From positions 1,380,882 to 1,444,881 of the forward strand of contig NZ_BMGB01000001.1 of assembly GCF_014639655.1 (NCBI RefSeq): a DNA stretch of 64,000 bases, written 5' to 3'. Below, piece after piece: positions 49,808-63,664 of the stretch; the first letter of the stretch is position 1; the number at the start of each line of letters is the position of its first letter. The notes under the pieces are model-generated. The model was not told the origin of the DNA, searched no databases, and saw only the letters and a list, made by a program, of their open reading frames with translations. The stretch comes from Conyzicola nivalis (GTDB taxonomy: Bacteria > Actinomycetota > Actinomycetes > Actinomycetales > Microbacteriaceae). The translations under genes and the position numbers were made by a program.

Positions 49808-51439
49808 GTGGACAACATCATGAACCTCATGGAGGGGTTCGCCACCGCCCTCCAGCCCGAGTACCTCATCTACGGCTTCATCGGCGTGCTGATCGGCACG
49901 GCGGTCGGCGTACTGCCCGGCATCGGCCCGGCCATGACCGTCGCGCTGCTGCTGCCGCTCACCTACGCGCTCGACCCCACCGCCGCGCTCATCACCTTCG
50001 CCGGAATCTACTACGGCGGCATGTACGGCGGGTCGACCACGAGCATCCTGCTCAATACGCCCGGGGAGTCCGCCTCGATCGTGACGGCGCTCGAGGGCAA
50101 CAAGATGGCGAAGCTGGGGCGCGGTGCGGCCGCGCTCGCCACGGCAGCGATCGGGTCGTTCATCGCCGGCTCGATCGCCACGATCGGGCTCACCCTGTTG
50201 GCGCCGACGATCGCCGCGTGGGCGGTGAACCTCGCCCCCGCCGACTATGTCGCGCTCATGGTGATCGCGTTCATCACGGTCGGCGCCCTGCTGGGCTCGT
50301 CGGTCTGGCGCGGTCTCACCTCGCTCGGCATCGGGCTGTTCCTCGGGCTGGTCGGCACGGAGATCCTCTCCGGCCAGCAGCGCTACACCTTCGGGCTGCT
50401 GCCCCTCGCCGACGGCATCGACGTCGTGCTGGTGGCGGTCGGCCTGTTCGCGGTGGGCGAGACGCTCTATGTGGCGTCGCGGATGCGGCACGGGCCGGTC
50501 AACCTGGTGCCCGTGACGCGCGGCTGGCGAAGCTGGATGACGAAGGACGACTGGCGCCGCTCGTGGAAACCGTGGCTGCGCGGGACCGCGATCGGCTTCC
50601 CGATCGGCACGATCCCGGCCGGCGGCGCCGACGTCGCCACCTTCCTCTCCTACGCGAGCGAGAAGAAGCTGAGCAAGCACAAGGACCAGTTCGGCCGCGG
50701 GGCCATCGAGGGCGTCGCCGGCCCGGAGGCCGCGAACAACGCGGCCGCCGCCGGTGTCCTCGTGCCGCTGCTCACGCTGGGCCTGCCCACGACCGCCACC
50801 GCCGCGATCATCCTCTCGGCGTTCCAGTCGTACGGCATCCAGCCGGGGCCGCAGCTGTTCACGAACCAGCCGGCGCTCGTCTGGGCGCTCATCGCGAGCC
50901 TGTACATCGGCAACGTGATGCTGCTCGTGCTCAACCTGCCGCTCGTCGGCATCTGGGTGAAGCTGCTGCAGATCCCCCGGCCGTACCTTTACGCGGGCAT
51001 CCTCACCTTCGCCGCGCTCGGCGCCTACGCGGTGAACTTCTCGATCGTCGACATCGTCATCCTGCTGGTGATCGGCGTCATCGGGTACTTCCTGCGCCGG
51101 TACGGGTACCCGATCGCCCCGCTCGTGATCGGCCTGATCCTGGGTCCGATGGCGGAGGCACAGCTGCGGCGAGCGCTACAGCTCAGCCAGGGCGACCTGA
51201 CGGCGCTGTTCACCCGGCCGTTCGCCGCGATCTGCTACCTGGCACTCGTTGTGATCATCGCGCTGGGCCTCTGGCTGCGTCACCGCCAGAGCCGGCTCGA
51301 ACGCGCCCTCGCGGCGGCCGCCGCGGCGGACACCTCGGTCGACGCCGCGGTGAACCGCATGTGGGAGCCGGGGCAGCGCCCGAGCGATGTGAAGACCTCG
51401 GAGATCCGCACCGTGGATCACAAAGACGGCGACGCCTGA
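49808..51439 (+). CDS. tctA: Tripartite tricarboxylate transporter large membrane subunit
   Basis: The 543-aa protein starts at GTG 49808 immediately after tctB. TctA signatures: [40 protein letters not shown] and the duplicated second half [39 protein letters not shown]. It has 11 to 12 helices and carries the substrate with a cation. The hydrophilic C-terminal tail ends after [17 protein letters not shown]. Last gene of the operon. Confidence 0.95.
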   Translation: MDNIMNLMEGFATALQPEYLIYGFIGVLIGTAVGVLPGIGPAMTVALLLPLTYALDPTAALITFAGIYYGGMYGGSTTSILLNTPGESASIVTALEGNKMAKLGRGAAALATAAIGSFIAGSIATIGLTLLAPTIAAWAVNLAPADYVALMVIAFITVGALLGSSVWRGLTSLGIGLFLGLVGTEILSGQQRYTFGLLPLADGIDVVLVAVGLFAVGETLYVASRMRHGPVNLVPVTRGWRSWMTKDDWRRSWKPWLRGTAIGFPIGTIPAGGADVATFLSYASEKKLSKHKDQFGRGAIEGVAGPEAANNAAAAGVLVPLLTLGLPTTATAAIILSAFQSYGIQPGPQLFTNQPALVWALIASLYIGNVMLLVLNLPLVGIWVKLLQIPRPYLYAGILTFAALGAYAVNFSIVDIVILLVIGVIGYFLRRYGYPIAPLVIGLILGPMAEAQLRRALQLSQGDLTALFTRPFAAICYLALVVIIALGLWLRHRQSRLERALAAAAAADTSVDAAVNRMWEPGQRPSDVKTSEIRTVDHKDGDA

Positions 51440-51584
51440 CCCCTGGGCGGTGCGCGGTGCCGGCGTCCGACGCCGTCGCCGAGCACCGCCCTCCGTTTTG
51501 TGTGAGCTGCCCGGCCGCGCCGGTCGGTACGCTCGACCCAACGTTTCCGCACGACCGGACGTCCTTGGAAGCAGGAGGTTCTCC

Positions 51585-52049
51585 ATGCGCACGAAATCCG
51601 CGCCGCTCGCCGCGGTCTTCGCCGCGGCCGGGCTCGCCCTCGCCCTCGCCGGCTGCGCCGGTTCGCCCACGTCGGAGGTGGCCGCGCCGGTCGCCGACGA
51701 GCTCGACGCGTCGTGGCTGCTCACCGCCGGTACGGACACGTCGGGTTCGTTCGCGCTCGACGACGTGAGCATCACCCTCGAGATCGACGGCACCGTGGCA
51801 TCCGGAAACTCGGGCTGCAACTCGTACACCGGCGACGTCGAGACCACGTCCGACAGCGTCTCGTTCGGTCCGTTTGCCTCCACTCGCATGGCCTGCTCGC
51901 CCGAGACGGTGATGGCGCTCGAGGCCCGCTACCTGAAGGCCCTCGAGGCCGCGGACACCGCGTCCGTCGACGGCGACACCCTCACGCTGAGCCTCAACGA
52001 CGACGCGCTGCAGCTCGTCTTCACCGCGGCCGGGAATTCGTCCGAGTGA
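51585..52049 (+). CDS. META/HslJ-domain lipoprotein
   Basis: The 154-aa protein starts at ATG 51585 behind GCAGGAGGTTC. The signal ends in LALALAGCAGS (lipobox Cys about residue 24). The META domain follows: SGNSGCNSYTGDVETTSDSV, FASTRMACSPETVMALEARY and LSLNDDALQLVF. META domains are found in heat-shock protein HslJ and surface proteins of unknown function. It precedes a similar lipoprotein, separated by a short leader ORF. Confidence 0.9.
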   Translation: MRTKSAPLAAVFAAAGLALALAGCAGSPTSEVAAPVADELDASWLLTAGTDTSGSFALDDVSITLEIDGTVASGNSGCNSYTGDVETTSDSVSFGPFASTRMACSPETVMALEARYLKALEAADTASVDGDTLTLSLNDDALQLVFTAAGNSSE

Positions 52050-52060
52050 TCGAAGGAGAG

Positions 52061-52126
52061 ATGATGACCGTGACACCCACGGGAAGCGATGTGACACCGG
52101 TGTACCGGGCGGGTGACCCGCGATGA
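52061..52126 (+). CDS. 21-aa upstream ORF coupled to the second META lipoprotein
   Basis: MMTVTPTGSDVTPVYRAGDP plus Arg. The ATG follows a consensus-like GAAGGAGAG ribosome site; the stop TGA overlaps the next start (ATGA). The following lipoprotein gene itself lacks a good ribosome site, so it is probably translated by coupling to this ORF. It starts 11 bases after the first META gene's stop. The peptide itself may have no function. Confidence 0.55.
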   Translation: MMTVTPTGSDVTPVYRAGDPR

Positions 52127-52587
52127 GGCGCGCGGCGTGGGTCGTCGCGGCGGTCGCCGCGCTCGCCCTGTCGGCGTGCGCCTCGGACAGCGGCAACCGC
52201 GGCAACTACGGCGAGGAGGATCCGATGGGCGCGATCACCGGCGAATGGCAACTGACCAAGGGCAGCGACGGCGACGGCGCGATGGTGGTGAACGGAACCC
52301 CGGTGACCCTCGTGATCGCCGACGAGGCCGTGTCCGGCCAGGGTCCGTGCAACGTCTACGGGGGCGACGCCACGATCGACGGCACCGATGTCAGCATCGG
52401 TACGCTCACGTCGACGATGATGGCGTGCGAGGACGACGGTCGCACCCAGCTCGAGACCCGGTACTTCGCGGCCCTCGAGACCGTGACGACGTCGAAGCTC
52501 GGCGGCGGGGACCCGGCGACCCTCACCCTGAGCGGGCCGGACGCGTCGCTGATGTTCACGATCATCGAGAAGCGGGCGGCCAACTAG
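52123..52587 (+). CDS. Second META-domain lipoprotein
   Basis: The 154-aa protein starts at ATG 52123, inside the stop of the upstream 21-codon ORF. The lipobox is ALALSACASDS (Cys about residue 19). The core GEWQLTKGSDGDGAMVVNGT, PCNVYGGDATIDGTDVSI and STMMACEDDGRTQLETRYFA matches the META fold, and is a paralogue of the gene just upstream. Function unknown, presumably cell-surface. Confidence 0.88.
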   Translation: MRRAAWVVAAVAALALSACASDSGNRGNYGEEDPMGAITGEWQLTKGSDGDGAMVVNGTPVTLVIADEAVSGQGPCNVYGGDATIDGTDVSIGTLTSTMMACEDDGRTQLETRYFAALETVTTSKLGGGDPATLTLSGPDASLMFTIIEKRAAN

Positions 52588-52644
52588 CCCGCACGGCCGC
52601 GCCGCCGTAACACCGACGTAACCGCCCGCGGGTACCGTGGCGCC

Positions 52645-53685
52645 ATGACATTCCACGTTCCCGCCGTTGACATCTCCGCCTGGGTCACGGGCGGCACCCC
52701 CGATGAGAAGGCTATGGTTGCCGACGCGATCGACGCGGCCTGCCGCGAGGTCGGTTTCATCCAGATCCTCGGTCACGGAATCCCGTCGAGCGTCACCGGC
52801 GGCCTCGCGAGCGCGATGGACGACTTCTTCGCCGAGCCCCTCGAGACGAAGAAACTCAGCATCGCCCCGAAGGGCACCAACCGCGGCTACACCCCGCCGA
52901 AATCCGAGTCGCTGAGCCTCAGCCTCGGGGTGGAGAGCGCGACGCGGATGAACGACTTCTTCGAGGCGTTCAACGTCGGGCTCGCGACATCCGACTTCCC
53001 CGGCGTCGAACTCGACCCGATGGAGTACGCGGAGAACGTGTGGCCGGATGTCGCGGGCTACCGTGACCGCATCGAGGCGTACTTCGCCGAGGCCGGCCGC
53101 GTCGCACGCACGATGACCGACATCTTCGCGGCGGCGCTCGACCTGCCCGCCGGCTTCTTCGACGCGTACACCGACCACTCGATCGACGTGCTGCGCATGA
53201 ACAACTACGCCCTGCCGCCCGGAACCGTCGACCTCGACGGCGACCTCATCGGCATGAGCGAACACACCGACTTCGGCATCGTCACGGTGCTCTGGGCCGA
53301 CCAGGTGAAGGGCCTCCAGGTGCTCGGTGCCGACGGCTCGTGGAACGACGTGAGCCCCGCCGACGACGCCCTGCTCATCAACCTCGGCGACCTCACCTCG
53401 CGCTGGACGAACGAACGCTGGATGTCGACGCTGCACCGGGTCAAACCGCCCATCGTCGACGGCACCATCAACCGACGCCGCAGCGCCGCGTATTTCCACG
53501 ACGGCAATGCGGATGCCACGATCGCCGCGATCCCCTCGACGGTCGAGCCGGGCGGCGAAGCGCTGTACCCGCCCATCACCGTGAGCGAACACATCCGGGC
53601 CAAACTTGCCGGTTCGCGCGCCGGGAAGATCAACACAGCGGCGACGCGCGAGGCCGCGCGGGTGCTGGCGGCGAACGCCGGCTGA
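52645..53685 (+). CDS. Isopenicillin-N-synthase-like 2OG-Fe(II) oxygenase
   Basis: The 346-aa protein has the DIOX_N region (VPAVDISAWV, CREVGFIQILGHGIP) and the Fe(II)/2OG domain: SEHTDFGIVTVLWAD gives the HxD pair, the second His is in STLHRVKPP, and RRSAAYFHD provides the RxS 2-oxoglutarate contact. Related bacterial enzymes hydroxylate small amines or antibiotics; real penicillin synthesis is unlikely because no ACV synthetase is nearby. Monocistronic. Confidence 0.92.
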   Translation: MTFHVPAVDISAWVTGGTPDEKAMVADAIDAACREVGFIQILGHGIPSSVTGGLASAMDDFFAEPLETKKLSIAPKGTNRGYTPPKSESLSLSLGVESATRMNDFFEAFNVGLATSDFPGVELDPMEYAENVWPDVAGYRDRIEAYFAEAGRVARTMTDIFAAALDLPAGFFDAYTDHSIDVLRMNNYALPPGTVDLDGDLIGMSEHTDFGIVTVLWADQVKGLQVLGADGSWNDVSPADDALLINLGDLTSRWTNERWMSTLHRVKPPIVDGTINRRRSAAYFHDGNADATIAAIPSTVEPGGEALYPPITVSEHIRAKLAGSRAGKINTAATREAARVLAANAG

Positions 53686-53728
53686 CAGGGGGCTTTCACC
53701 GCACCGGGCGCGGTCGTACAGTGCTGTC

Positions 53729-54118
53729 ATGAATACGCGGTTGTTCGCCTATCTCAGCTACCGTGACGCCCCCGCCGCCATCGACTGGCTCATGGCGTGC
53801 GGCTTCGACACGGTGCGCAGGATCGACGGCACCGACGGCACCGTCGTCCACGCCGAGATGCGCCTGGGCGAGGCGGTCGTCATCGTCTCGAGCAACGACA
53901 TCGACTACGACCACGCCGTGCTCGTCGGGCAACCCTCCGGCCACGGCATCTACCTCATGGTTCCCGACGTCGACGCGGTGTACGCGAGGGCCGTGGCGGC
54001 GGGGGCGACGCCCGTCATCGAACCGGAGGACACCGAGTGGACCACCCGCAGGGCGCGCGTGCTCGACCCGGAGGGGATCGAGTGGAGCTTCGGCGGTTAC
54101 GAGCCGGGGCAGGTCTAG
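53729..54118 (+). CDS. VOC-family protein
   Basis: The 129-aa protein from ATG 53729 has the VOC layout RLFAYLSYRDAPAAIDWLMA, AEMRLGEAVVIVSSND and RRARVLDPEGIEWSFGGYEP. The C-terminal Glu is in the classic DPEG-xxWxF position. Similar proteins confer tolerance to bleomycin-like compounds or act as glyoxalases. Upstream codons are excluded because of the clear family-type start. Confidence 0.85.
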   Translation: MNTRLFAYLSYRDAPAAIDWLMACGFDTVRRIDGTDGTVVHAEMRLGEAVVIVSSNDIDYDHAVLVGQPSGHGIYLMVPDVDAVYARAVAAGATPVIEPEDTEWTTRRARVLDPEGIEWSFGGYEPGQV

Positions 54119-54199
54119 CGCCGACATTCCCTTTCGAGTCGTCGTCACCTACTGTGGGTTCGTGCACAAGTATTCCTCGCTAAATAGCGGACACGCGCG

Positions 54200-55561
54200 G
54201 TGAGCGATACCCGTGACGACTACGGCGACCTCGCCGATATGTTCGAGAGGTCGCAGGTCGAGACCTACCGGCCCGACACGACCGACCCGGAATACCTGAG
54301 AAAGCGCGGCCGTCGACGACGCAGGCGCCTCATCGCGGCCGGCATCGTCTTCCTGGTCTTCGCCGCGGCCGTCGGGACCTACCTCCCCCTCACCCTGCTC
54401 GCCCCCGTCGCCGCGACCCCCGCGGCGTTCGCCGAGCCGCCCATCGAACAGCCGGCGGCGGTAGCGTTCCCCGGGCAGCCGGCGCTCGCGACCGCCATCA
54501 GCGTCACCGGCGCCGATGAGTTCCCGGCTACCGCGGGTACCGACGGCATCCTCAACGCGACCGGAGGAAACGAGGCGCGGTCGATCGCGAGCATCAGCAA
54601 AGTCATCAGCGCCCTCGTCATCCTCGAAGCGAAGCCCCTCAGCCCGGGCGAGAACGGCCCGACACTGAACTTCGGCGAGGCCGAGAACGACACCTACGAC
54701 AAGTACTACGTGCTCGGCGCCACGATCGCCCCAATGAAGATCGGCTCGAGCATGACCCAGCGCGAGGCGCTCGCCATGATGCTCATGGTGTCGGCGAGCA
54801 ACTATGCCGAAGTCACCTCGACCTGGGCGCTCGGCTCGCAGGCGAACTTCCGCGGCGCGACGAATCGCTGGCTCGACAAGAACGGACTCACCGGCACGAC
54901 CATCGTCGAGCCGACCGGAATCGACCCGCGCAACGCGAGCACACCGACAGACCTGATCGCGATCGCGCGGCTGGCCATGGCGAACCCGGTGGTGGCCGAA
55001 CTCGTCGGCACGAAGTCGCTGCAGATCGGCAGCCTGGGCTGGCAGCAGAACCGCAACAGCGTGCTCGGCATCGACGGCATCAACGGCATCAAGACCGGAA
55101 CGCTCGAGGAAGCGGGCTCGTGCCTGCTGTTCTCGTCCGTGATCGACGTCGGCCTCGACGCTCCCATCACGATCGTGGGCGTGGTGCTCGGCTCGGCCAA
55201 CAGCGCGGTAGCCGGCGACGTTGCCCGCGGCCTGATCGGCACCGTCAAGTCCGGCTTCCACCACGTGCCACTGCTGACCTCGGGCCAGGAACTCGGCGAC
55301 TACGTGACACCGTGGGACGACACCGCGCGCATCGTCGCCGGCGAAGGGGCCACCGTGCTCACCTGGTCGGACACCCCGGTCACCGCGACCAGCACGATCG
55401 AACCGGTCGGCATCGCGGAGAGCGGCACCGAGGTGGGCAGTATCACCTACACGGCCGGGGCGCGCACCGTCACCGTCCCACTGGAGTTGTCGGGCGAGAT
55501 CAACGGTCCCGGCGGCTGGTGGCGTGTCACCCACCCGCGCGAGCTCCTGTTCGAGCAGTAA
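54200..55561 (+). CDS. D-alanyl-D-alanine carboxypeptidase, S11 family
   Basis: The 453-aa protein starts at GTG 54200: an acidic cytoplasmic N-terminus, a basic RRRRRR patch, one TM helix (about 44-65), then the penicillin-binding fold. The SxxK catalytic motif is SISK (131-134) and the KTG motif is in NGIKTGTLEEAGSC (about 294-296). The SxN motif is SAS (198-200) followed by Asn 201, instead of the usual SAN. A C-terminal beta domain (EVGSITYTAGARTVTVPLEL) ends it. It would trim peptidoglycan stem peptides outside the membrane. Confidence 0.88.
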   Translation: MSDTRDDYGDLADMFERSQVETYRPDTTDPEYLRKRGRRRRRRLIAAGIVFLVFAAAVGTYLPLTLLAPVAATPAAFAEPPIEQPAAVAFPGQPALATAISVTGADEFPATAGTDGILNATGGNEARSIASISKVISALVILEAKPLSPGENGPTLNFGEAENDTYDKYYVLGATIAPMKIGSSMTQREALAMMLMVSASNYAEVTSTWALGSQANFRGATNRWLDKNGLTGTTIVEPTGIDPRNASTPTDLIAIARLAMANPVVAELVGTKSLQIGSLGWQQNRNSVLGIDGINGIKTGTLEEAGSCLLFSSVIDVGLDAPITIVGVVLGSANSAVAGDVARGLIGTVKSGFHHVPLLTSGQELGDYVTPWDDTARIVAGEGATVLTWSDTPVTATSTIEPVGIAESGTEVGSITYTAGARTVTVPLELSGEINGPGGWWRVTHPRELLFEQ

Positions 55562-55616
55562 CCGCTCGGCCGTTCTGGGGCCGGCGCGCCGTCAGGTCGT
55601 GTGCCACGACCGTTCG

Positions 55617-55807
55617 ATGCGACGCGTCTACGGGATCGTCGCCATCATCCGGTTCGAACGTCGCATCCGGGTCGCGGGGAAGGCGCAGCACGACGCGCTG
55701 GGCCGCCCGTGCTGGTGGTGGTGCCCCGGACGGTGAAGCCGACGGAGACCGACGTGCGGGCCATCGTGGAACGGGCCTCGCTGCAGCTCCGGCCGTCCTA
55801 CCGCTAG
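55617..55807 (+). other. Possible frameshifted short ORF
   Basis: Two frames join near 55708: MRRVYGIVAIIRFERRIRVAG (first 21 codons) runs to QHDALGRP, and a +1 frame change there leads to VLVVVPRTVKPTETDVRAI and on to a TAG at 55807. The joined product would be about 63 aa. Either a broken small gene or chance GC-rich frames. The gap between the carboxypeptidase and ligA otherwise holds nothing I can support. Confidence 0.2.
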
Positions 55808-55812
55808 ACCGG

Positions 55813-60166
<4,354 letters not shown>

Positions 60167-60353
60167 GGGTTCCAGTGTACGTGCGGGCGGCTGAATGGGC
60201 CCGGGTCGCGCAATCGAGCGACCGTGAGCGGAGTTCGGGGGCGGATGCCGCGGCGCCCCTCACCAGGACGGGAGGCCGCCCGGCGCCGGTTCCGTCCTGT
60301 CGAACGTGCGCGGCGGCCGTTTCGTCCTGTCGGGCGTGCGGCCGCGCAGGGAC

Positions 60354-61559
60354 CTAGCGGCCGAAGGTCGGCGCGTGCTCGGCGAGCCCCGCGCGGGCGG
60401 CGCGGGCTACCGCGTCGGGCAGGGCGGCGACCAGCGCGTCGACTTCTCCGCTGGTCGTGTGGGAGCCGAGCGTCATGCGGAGGGCCCCACGGGCATCCGC
60501 CTCACTGAGTCCCATCGCGGTCAGCACGTGCGATGCCTCCGGAACCCCGGCCTGGCAGGCCGAACCGGTGGAGACCGAAAATCCGGCGACGTCGAGCAGG
60601 AAGAGCAGCGAGTCGCCCTCGCAGCCGGGGAACGTGAAGTGCGCGTTGCCCGGCAGGCGGCCGTCGGCCGACGGGTCGCCGCGGAGCACCGCGGACGGCA
60701 CGGCGGTTCGGATGCCCGCCACGAGCCGGTCGCGGAGGTCGCGCAGTCGGGCGGCGTGGCCCTCGATGTCGGCGGTGGCCGCTCGTGCGGCCAGCCCGAA
60801 CGCGACGGCGCCGGCCACGTCTTGCGTGCCGGAGCGGGCACGCTGCTGGTTGCCACCGTGCAGCAGCGGCACGATCGTCGTACTGCGCGCGATGACGAGG
60901 GCGCCGACGCCGACCGGGCCGCCGATCTTGTGCGCGGAGATGGAGAGCGCGGCGACGCCGAGCGCGTGGAAGTCGATCGGCACGTAGCCGTATTCGGCGA
61001 TGGCGTCGACGTGTACCGGAACGCCATGCCGGGCGGCGAGCGCCGCGATCTCGGCGACCGGCTGCAGAGTACCGACCTCGTTGTTGGCGCTGAGCACGGT
61101 GACGAAGGCGACGTCGTCGCCGAGCGCGTGCTCGAGGGCGACCAGGTCGATGCGCCCGAGGGCGTCGATCGGGATCCAGTCGATCACCGCGCCCTCGTGC
61201 TTCTCGAGCCACTCGATCGCGTCGATGGTGGCGTGGTGCTCGCCCATCGGCACGAGGATGCGCCCCCTGCGGGTCGCGGTCCCTGATCCTGTCGGAGGGT
61301 GCGAAACCCGCGCCCACCACAGCCCCTTGATCCCGAGGTTCACGGCCTCGGTGCCGCCGCCGGTGAAGGTGACCTCGACCGAGTCGGCGCCGACCGATGC
61401 GGCCACCTGCTCGCGCGCCTCCTCGAGCATGCGCTTGGCGTTCTGCCCCTGGCTGTGGATCGACGACGGGTTGCCGACCACGGCGAGAGCCGACGCGTAG
61501 GCGGCGATGACCTCGGGCGGCATGGGTGACGTCGCCGCGTGATCGAGGTAGATGGGCAT
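60354..61559 (-). CDS. Cysteine desulfurase (class V aminotransferase, IscS/NifS-like)
   Basis: The 401-aa PLP enzyme starts at ATG 61559 with MPIYLDHAATSPMPPEVIAA. PLP Lys is in SISAHKIGGPVGVG, the TGGGTEAVNLGIKG phosphate loop is intact, and the sulfur-carrying Cys is in SVSTGSACQAGVPEAS. The segment usually reading DAxQ near the PLP ring is VHVDAIAEYGYVPIDF, so the Gln appears replaced by Ala. It supplies persulfide sulfur, most likely to MnmA next to it. Confidence 0.93.
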   Translation of the reverse strand: MPIYLDHAATSPMPPEVIAAYASALAVVGNPSSIHSQGQNAKRMLEEAREQVAASVGADSVEVTFTGGGTEAVNLGIKGLWWARVSHPPTGSGTATRRGRILVPMGEHHATIDAIEWLEKHEGAVIDWIPIDALGRIDLVALEHALGDDVAFVTVLSANNEVGTLQPVAEIAALAARHGVPVHVDAIAEYGYVPIDFHALGVAALSISAHKIGGPVGVGALVIARSTTIVPLLHGGNQQRARSGTQDVAGAVAFGLAARAATADIEGHAARLRDLRDRLVAGIRTAVPSAVLRGDPSADGRLPGNAHFTFPGCEGDSLLFLLDVAGFSVSTGSACQAGVPEASHVLTAMGLSEADARGALRMTLGSHTTSGEVDALVAALPDAVARAARAGLAEHAPTFGR

Positions 61560-61598
61560 GTAACAAGCATGACTCATCGCGCCCGTAGTGTGGGACCC

Positions 61599-63638
61599 AT
61601 GACCAGCGCCCCTCCGATCGGCCCCCTCGGCGTAGTCCAGACGGAAGACGGCGGCGAGCTGCGTGTCTGGTCGGCCAACGCCACCGCGATGGAACTGTGC
61701 CTCTACGACGAGCGCGACGCCAACTGGCTGGTCTCGGCCGTGCCCATGGTGCGCGGCGACGACGACGTCTGGTCGGCCCGCTCGCCCGCCCTCGTGCCGG
61801 GGGCACGGTATTCGGTGCGCGCATCCGGCCCCACCGGACCCACGCACCGCTTCGAACCGACCCTCGACCTCATCGACCCGTACGCGCGTGGCCTCGCCCG
61901 CACCGCGAAGGGCGAGTGGCGTTCCTATGTCCAGGATGACGCGTTCGACTGGGAGGGCGTGGGCAAGCCCGCCGTCCCGATGGACCACGTCGTGATCTAC
62001 GAGGCCCACGTGAAGGGCCTCACCAAGCTCAACCCCGACCTGCCCGAAGAGCTGCGCGGCACCTACGCCGGCCTCGGCCACCCGTCGACGATCGAGTACC
62101 TCAGGGCGCTCGGCGTCACCTCGGTCGAGCTGCTGCCGATCCACCAGTCGGTGAGCGAGCAGCGTCTCATCAAGCAGGGGCTCACCAACTACTGGGGGTA
62201 CAACACCCTCAACTTCTTCACCCCGCACGCCGAGTACGCGACCCGGGAGGCGCAGGCGGGCGGAACCGGCGCGGTGCTGCGCGAGGTGAAGACCATGGTC
62301 AAGAACCTCCACGCCGCAGGCCTCGAGGTACTGCTCGACGTCGTCTACAACCACACCGCGGAGGAGGGTCCGACCGGCCCGACCACGAGCCTGCGCGGCA
62401 TCGACAACGAGTCGTACTACCGGCAGAACTCCAAGGGCGAGTACATCGACGTGACCGGCTGCGGCAACACCGTCGACTTCGCGATCCCCGCGGCCAGGCA
62501 GCTCGTGCTCGACTCGCTCAAATACTGGGCCAACGAGGTGCAGATCGACGGTTTCCGGTTCGACCTGGCCGTGACGCTCGGGCGCGACGAACGGGTCGAG
62601 TTCGACCCCGAGCATCCGCTGCTCGCCGCGATCGTCGACGACCCGCAGCTCGCGGGCGTGAAGATGATTGCCGAGCCCTGGGACGTGGGCATGGGCGGCT
62701 GGCAGGTCAGCCGCTTCCCCTCCGGCTGGAGCGAGTGGAACGACGGCTACCGCGACCGCACCCGCGACTTCTGGCTCACCGACATCGCGGCCGCCCGGGC
62801 GAACGGCATCGCCCCCAACGGCATCGGCTCGCTGGCACGTCGGCTCGCGGGGTCTGCGCACGTCTTCCCGCAGAATCGCGGGCCCATGGCATCCGTCAAT
62901 TTCGTCACGGCGCACGACGGCTTCACCATGGCCGACCTCACCTCGTATTACACGAAGCACAACCTCGGCAACGGCGAGAAGAACCGTGACGGCACCGGCG
63001 ACAACCACTCGTTCAACCACGGCGTCGAGGGACCGACGGATGACACGGAGATCCTGGCCGCGCGGCGCAAGACGATGCGCAACCTGCTGGGAACGCTGGT
63101 GCTGAGCGCCGGCATCCCGATGATCACGGCCGGCGACGAATTCGGACGCACCCAACGCGGCAACAACAACGCCTACTGCCACGACAGCGAACTCACCTGG
63201 CTGTCCTGGCAGCGCGACGACTGGCAGACCGAGCTGCTGGGGGTCACGACCCTGCTCACCCGCCTGCGCCGCGAGAACCCGGCGTTGCGTCCCAGGCACT
63301 TCAGCCGGTTCGGCGAGACGGTTCCGAGCGCCACGCAGATGGACTGGTACAACAAAGAGGGCCTCTCGATGTCGGACGACGACTGGGACTCCCCCGCCGA
63401 GCGCACCCTGCAGTACCTCGCCGCGTCGACGCCCGAGATCGAGGAGTTCAACCGCATCCTGCTCATCGTGCACGGGCTCGAAGGCGCGATCACGGTCACG
63501 CTGCCGGAGCACGAGGGCGTCACCGGCTACGAGCTGCTGTGGGACTCCGCGACCACCTCCCTCGACCCCGAACAGCACGCCCCCGGCAGCGACCTCACGG
63601 TGCCGGGCACATCGATGCGGCTGTACCGGGCGCACTGA
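61599..63638 (+). CDS. glgX: Glycogen debranching enzyme GlgX-type
   Basis: The 679-aa protein starts at ATG 61599. An N-terminal CBM48-like domain is followed by the GH13 barrel: region I VLLDVVYNHTAEEG, region II DGFRFDLAVTLG with the nucleophile Asp, region III IAEPWDVG with the acid Glu, and region IV VTAHDGF. NYWGYNTLNFFTPHAEYA is the isoamylase/GlgX-type segment. It cleaves alpha-1,6 branches from phosphorylase-limited glycogen. Divergent from the desulfurase. Confidence 0.93.
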   Translation: MTSAPPIGPLGVVQTEDGGELRVWSANATAMELCLYDERDANWLVSAVPMVRGDDDVWSARSPALVPGARYSVRASGPTGPTHRFEPTLDLIDPYARGLARTAKGEWRSYVQDDAFDWEGVGKPAVPMDHVVIYEAHVKGLTKLNPDLPEELRGTYAGLGHPSTIEYLRALGVTSVELLPIHQSVSEQRLIKQGLTNYWGYNTLNFFTPHAEYATREAQAGGTGAVLREVKTMVKNLHAAGLEVLLDVVYNHTAEEGPTGPTTSLRGIDNESYYRQNSKGEYIDVTGCGNTVDFAIPAARQLVLDSLKYWANEVQIDGFRFDLAVTLGRDERVEFDPEHPLLAAIVDDPQLAGVKMIAEPWDVGMGGWQVSRFPSGWSEWNDGYRDRTRDFWLTDIAAARANGIAPNGIGSLARRLAGSAHVFPQNRGPMASVNFVTAHDGFTMADLTSYYTKHNLGNGEKNRDGTGDNHSFNHGVEGPTDDTEILAARRKTMRNLLGTLVLSAGIPMITAGDEFGRTQRGNNNAYCHDSELTWLSWQRDDWQTELLGVTTLLTRLRRENPALRPRHFSRFGETVPSATQMDWYNKEGLSMSDDDWDSPAERTLQYLAASTPEIEEFNRILLIVHGLEGAITVTLPEHEGVTGYELLWDSATTSLDPEQHAPGSDLTVPGTSMRLYRAH

Positions 63639-63664
63639 CCCAGTTCGCGGAGCACAATAAGCAG

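Noticed and set aside
52645-53685. Real isopenicillin N synthase with a penicillin cluster
   Set aside because: Only general 2OG-Fe(II) residues are seen, and no ACV synthetase or acyltransferase is nearby.
60283-60350. Imperfect duplicate of about 30 bases (CGTCCTGTCG...GTGCGGC) between mnmA and the desulfurase
   Set aside because: Short, GC-rich and imperfect; not enough to call a functional element.
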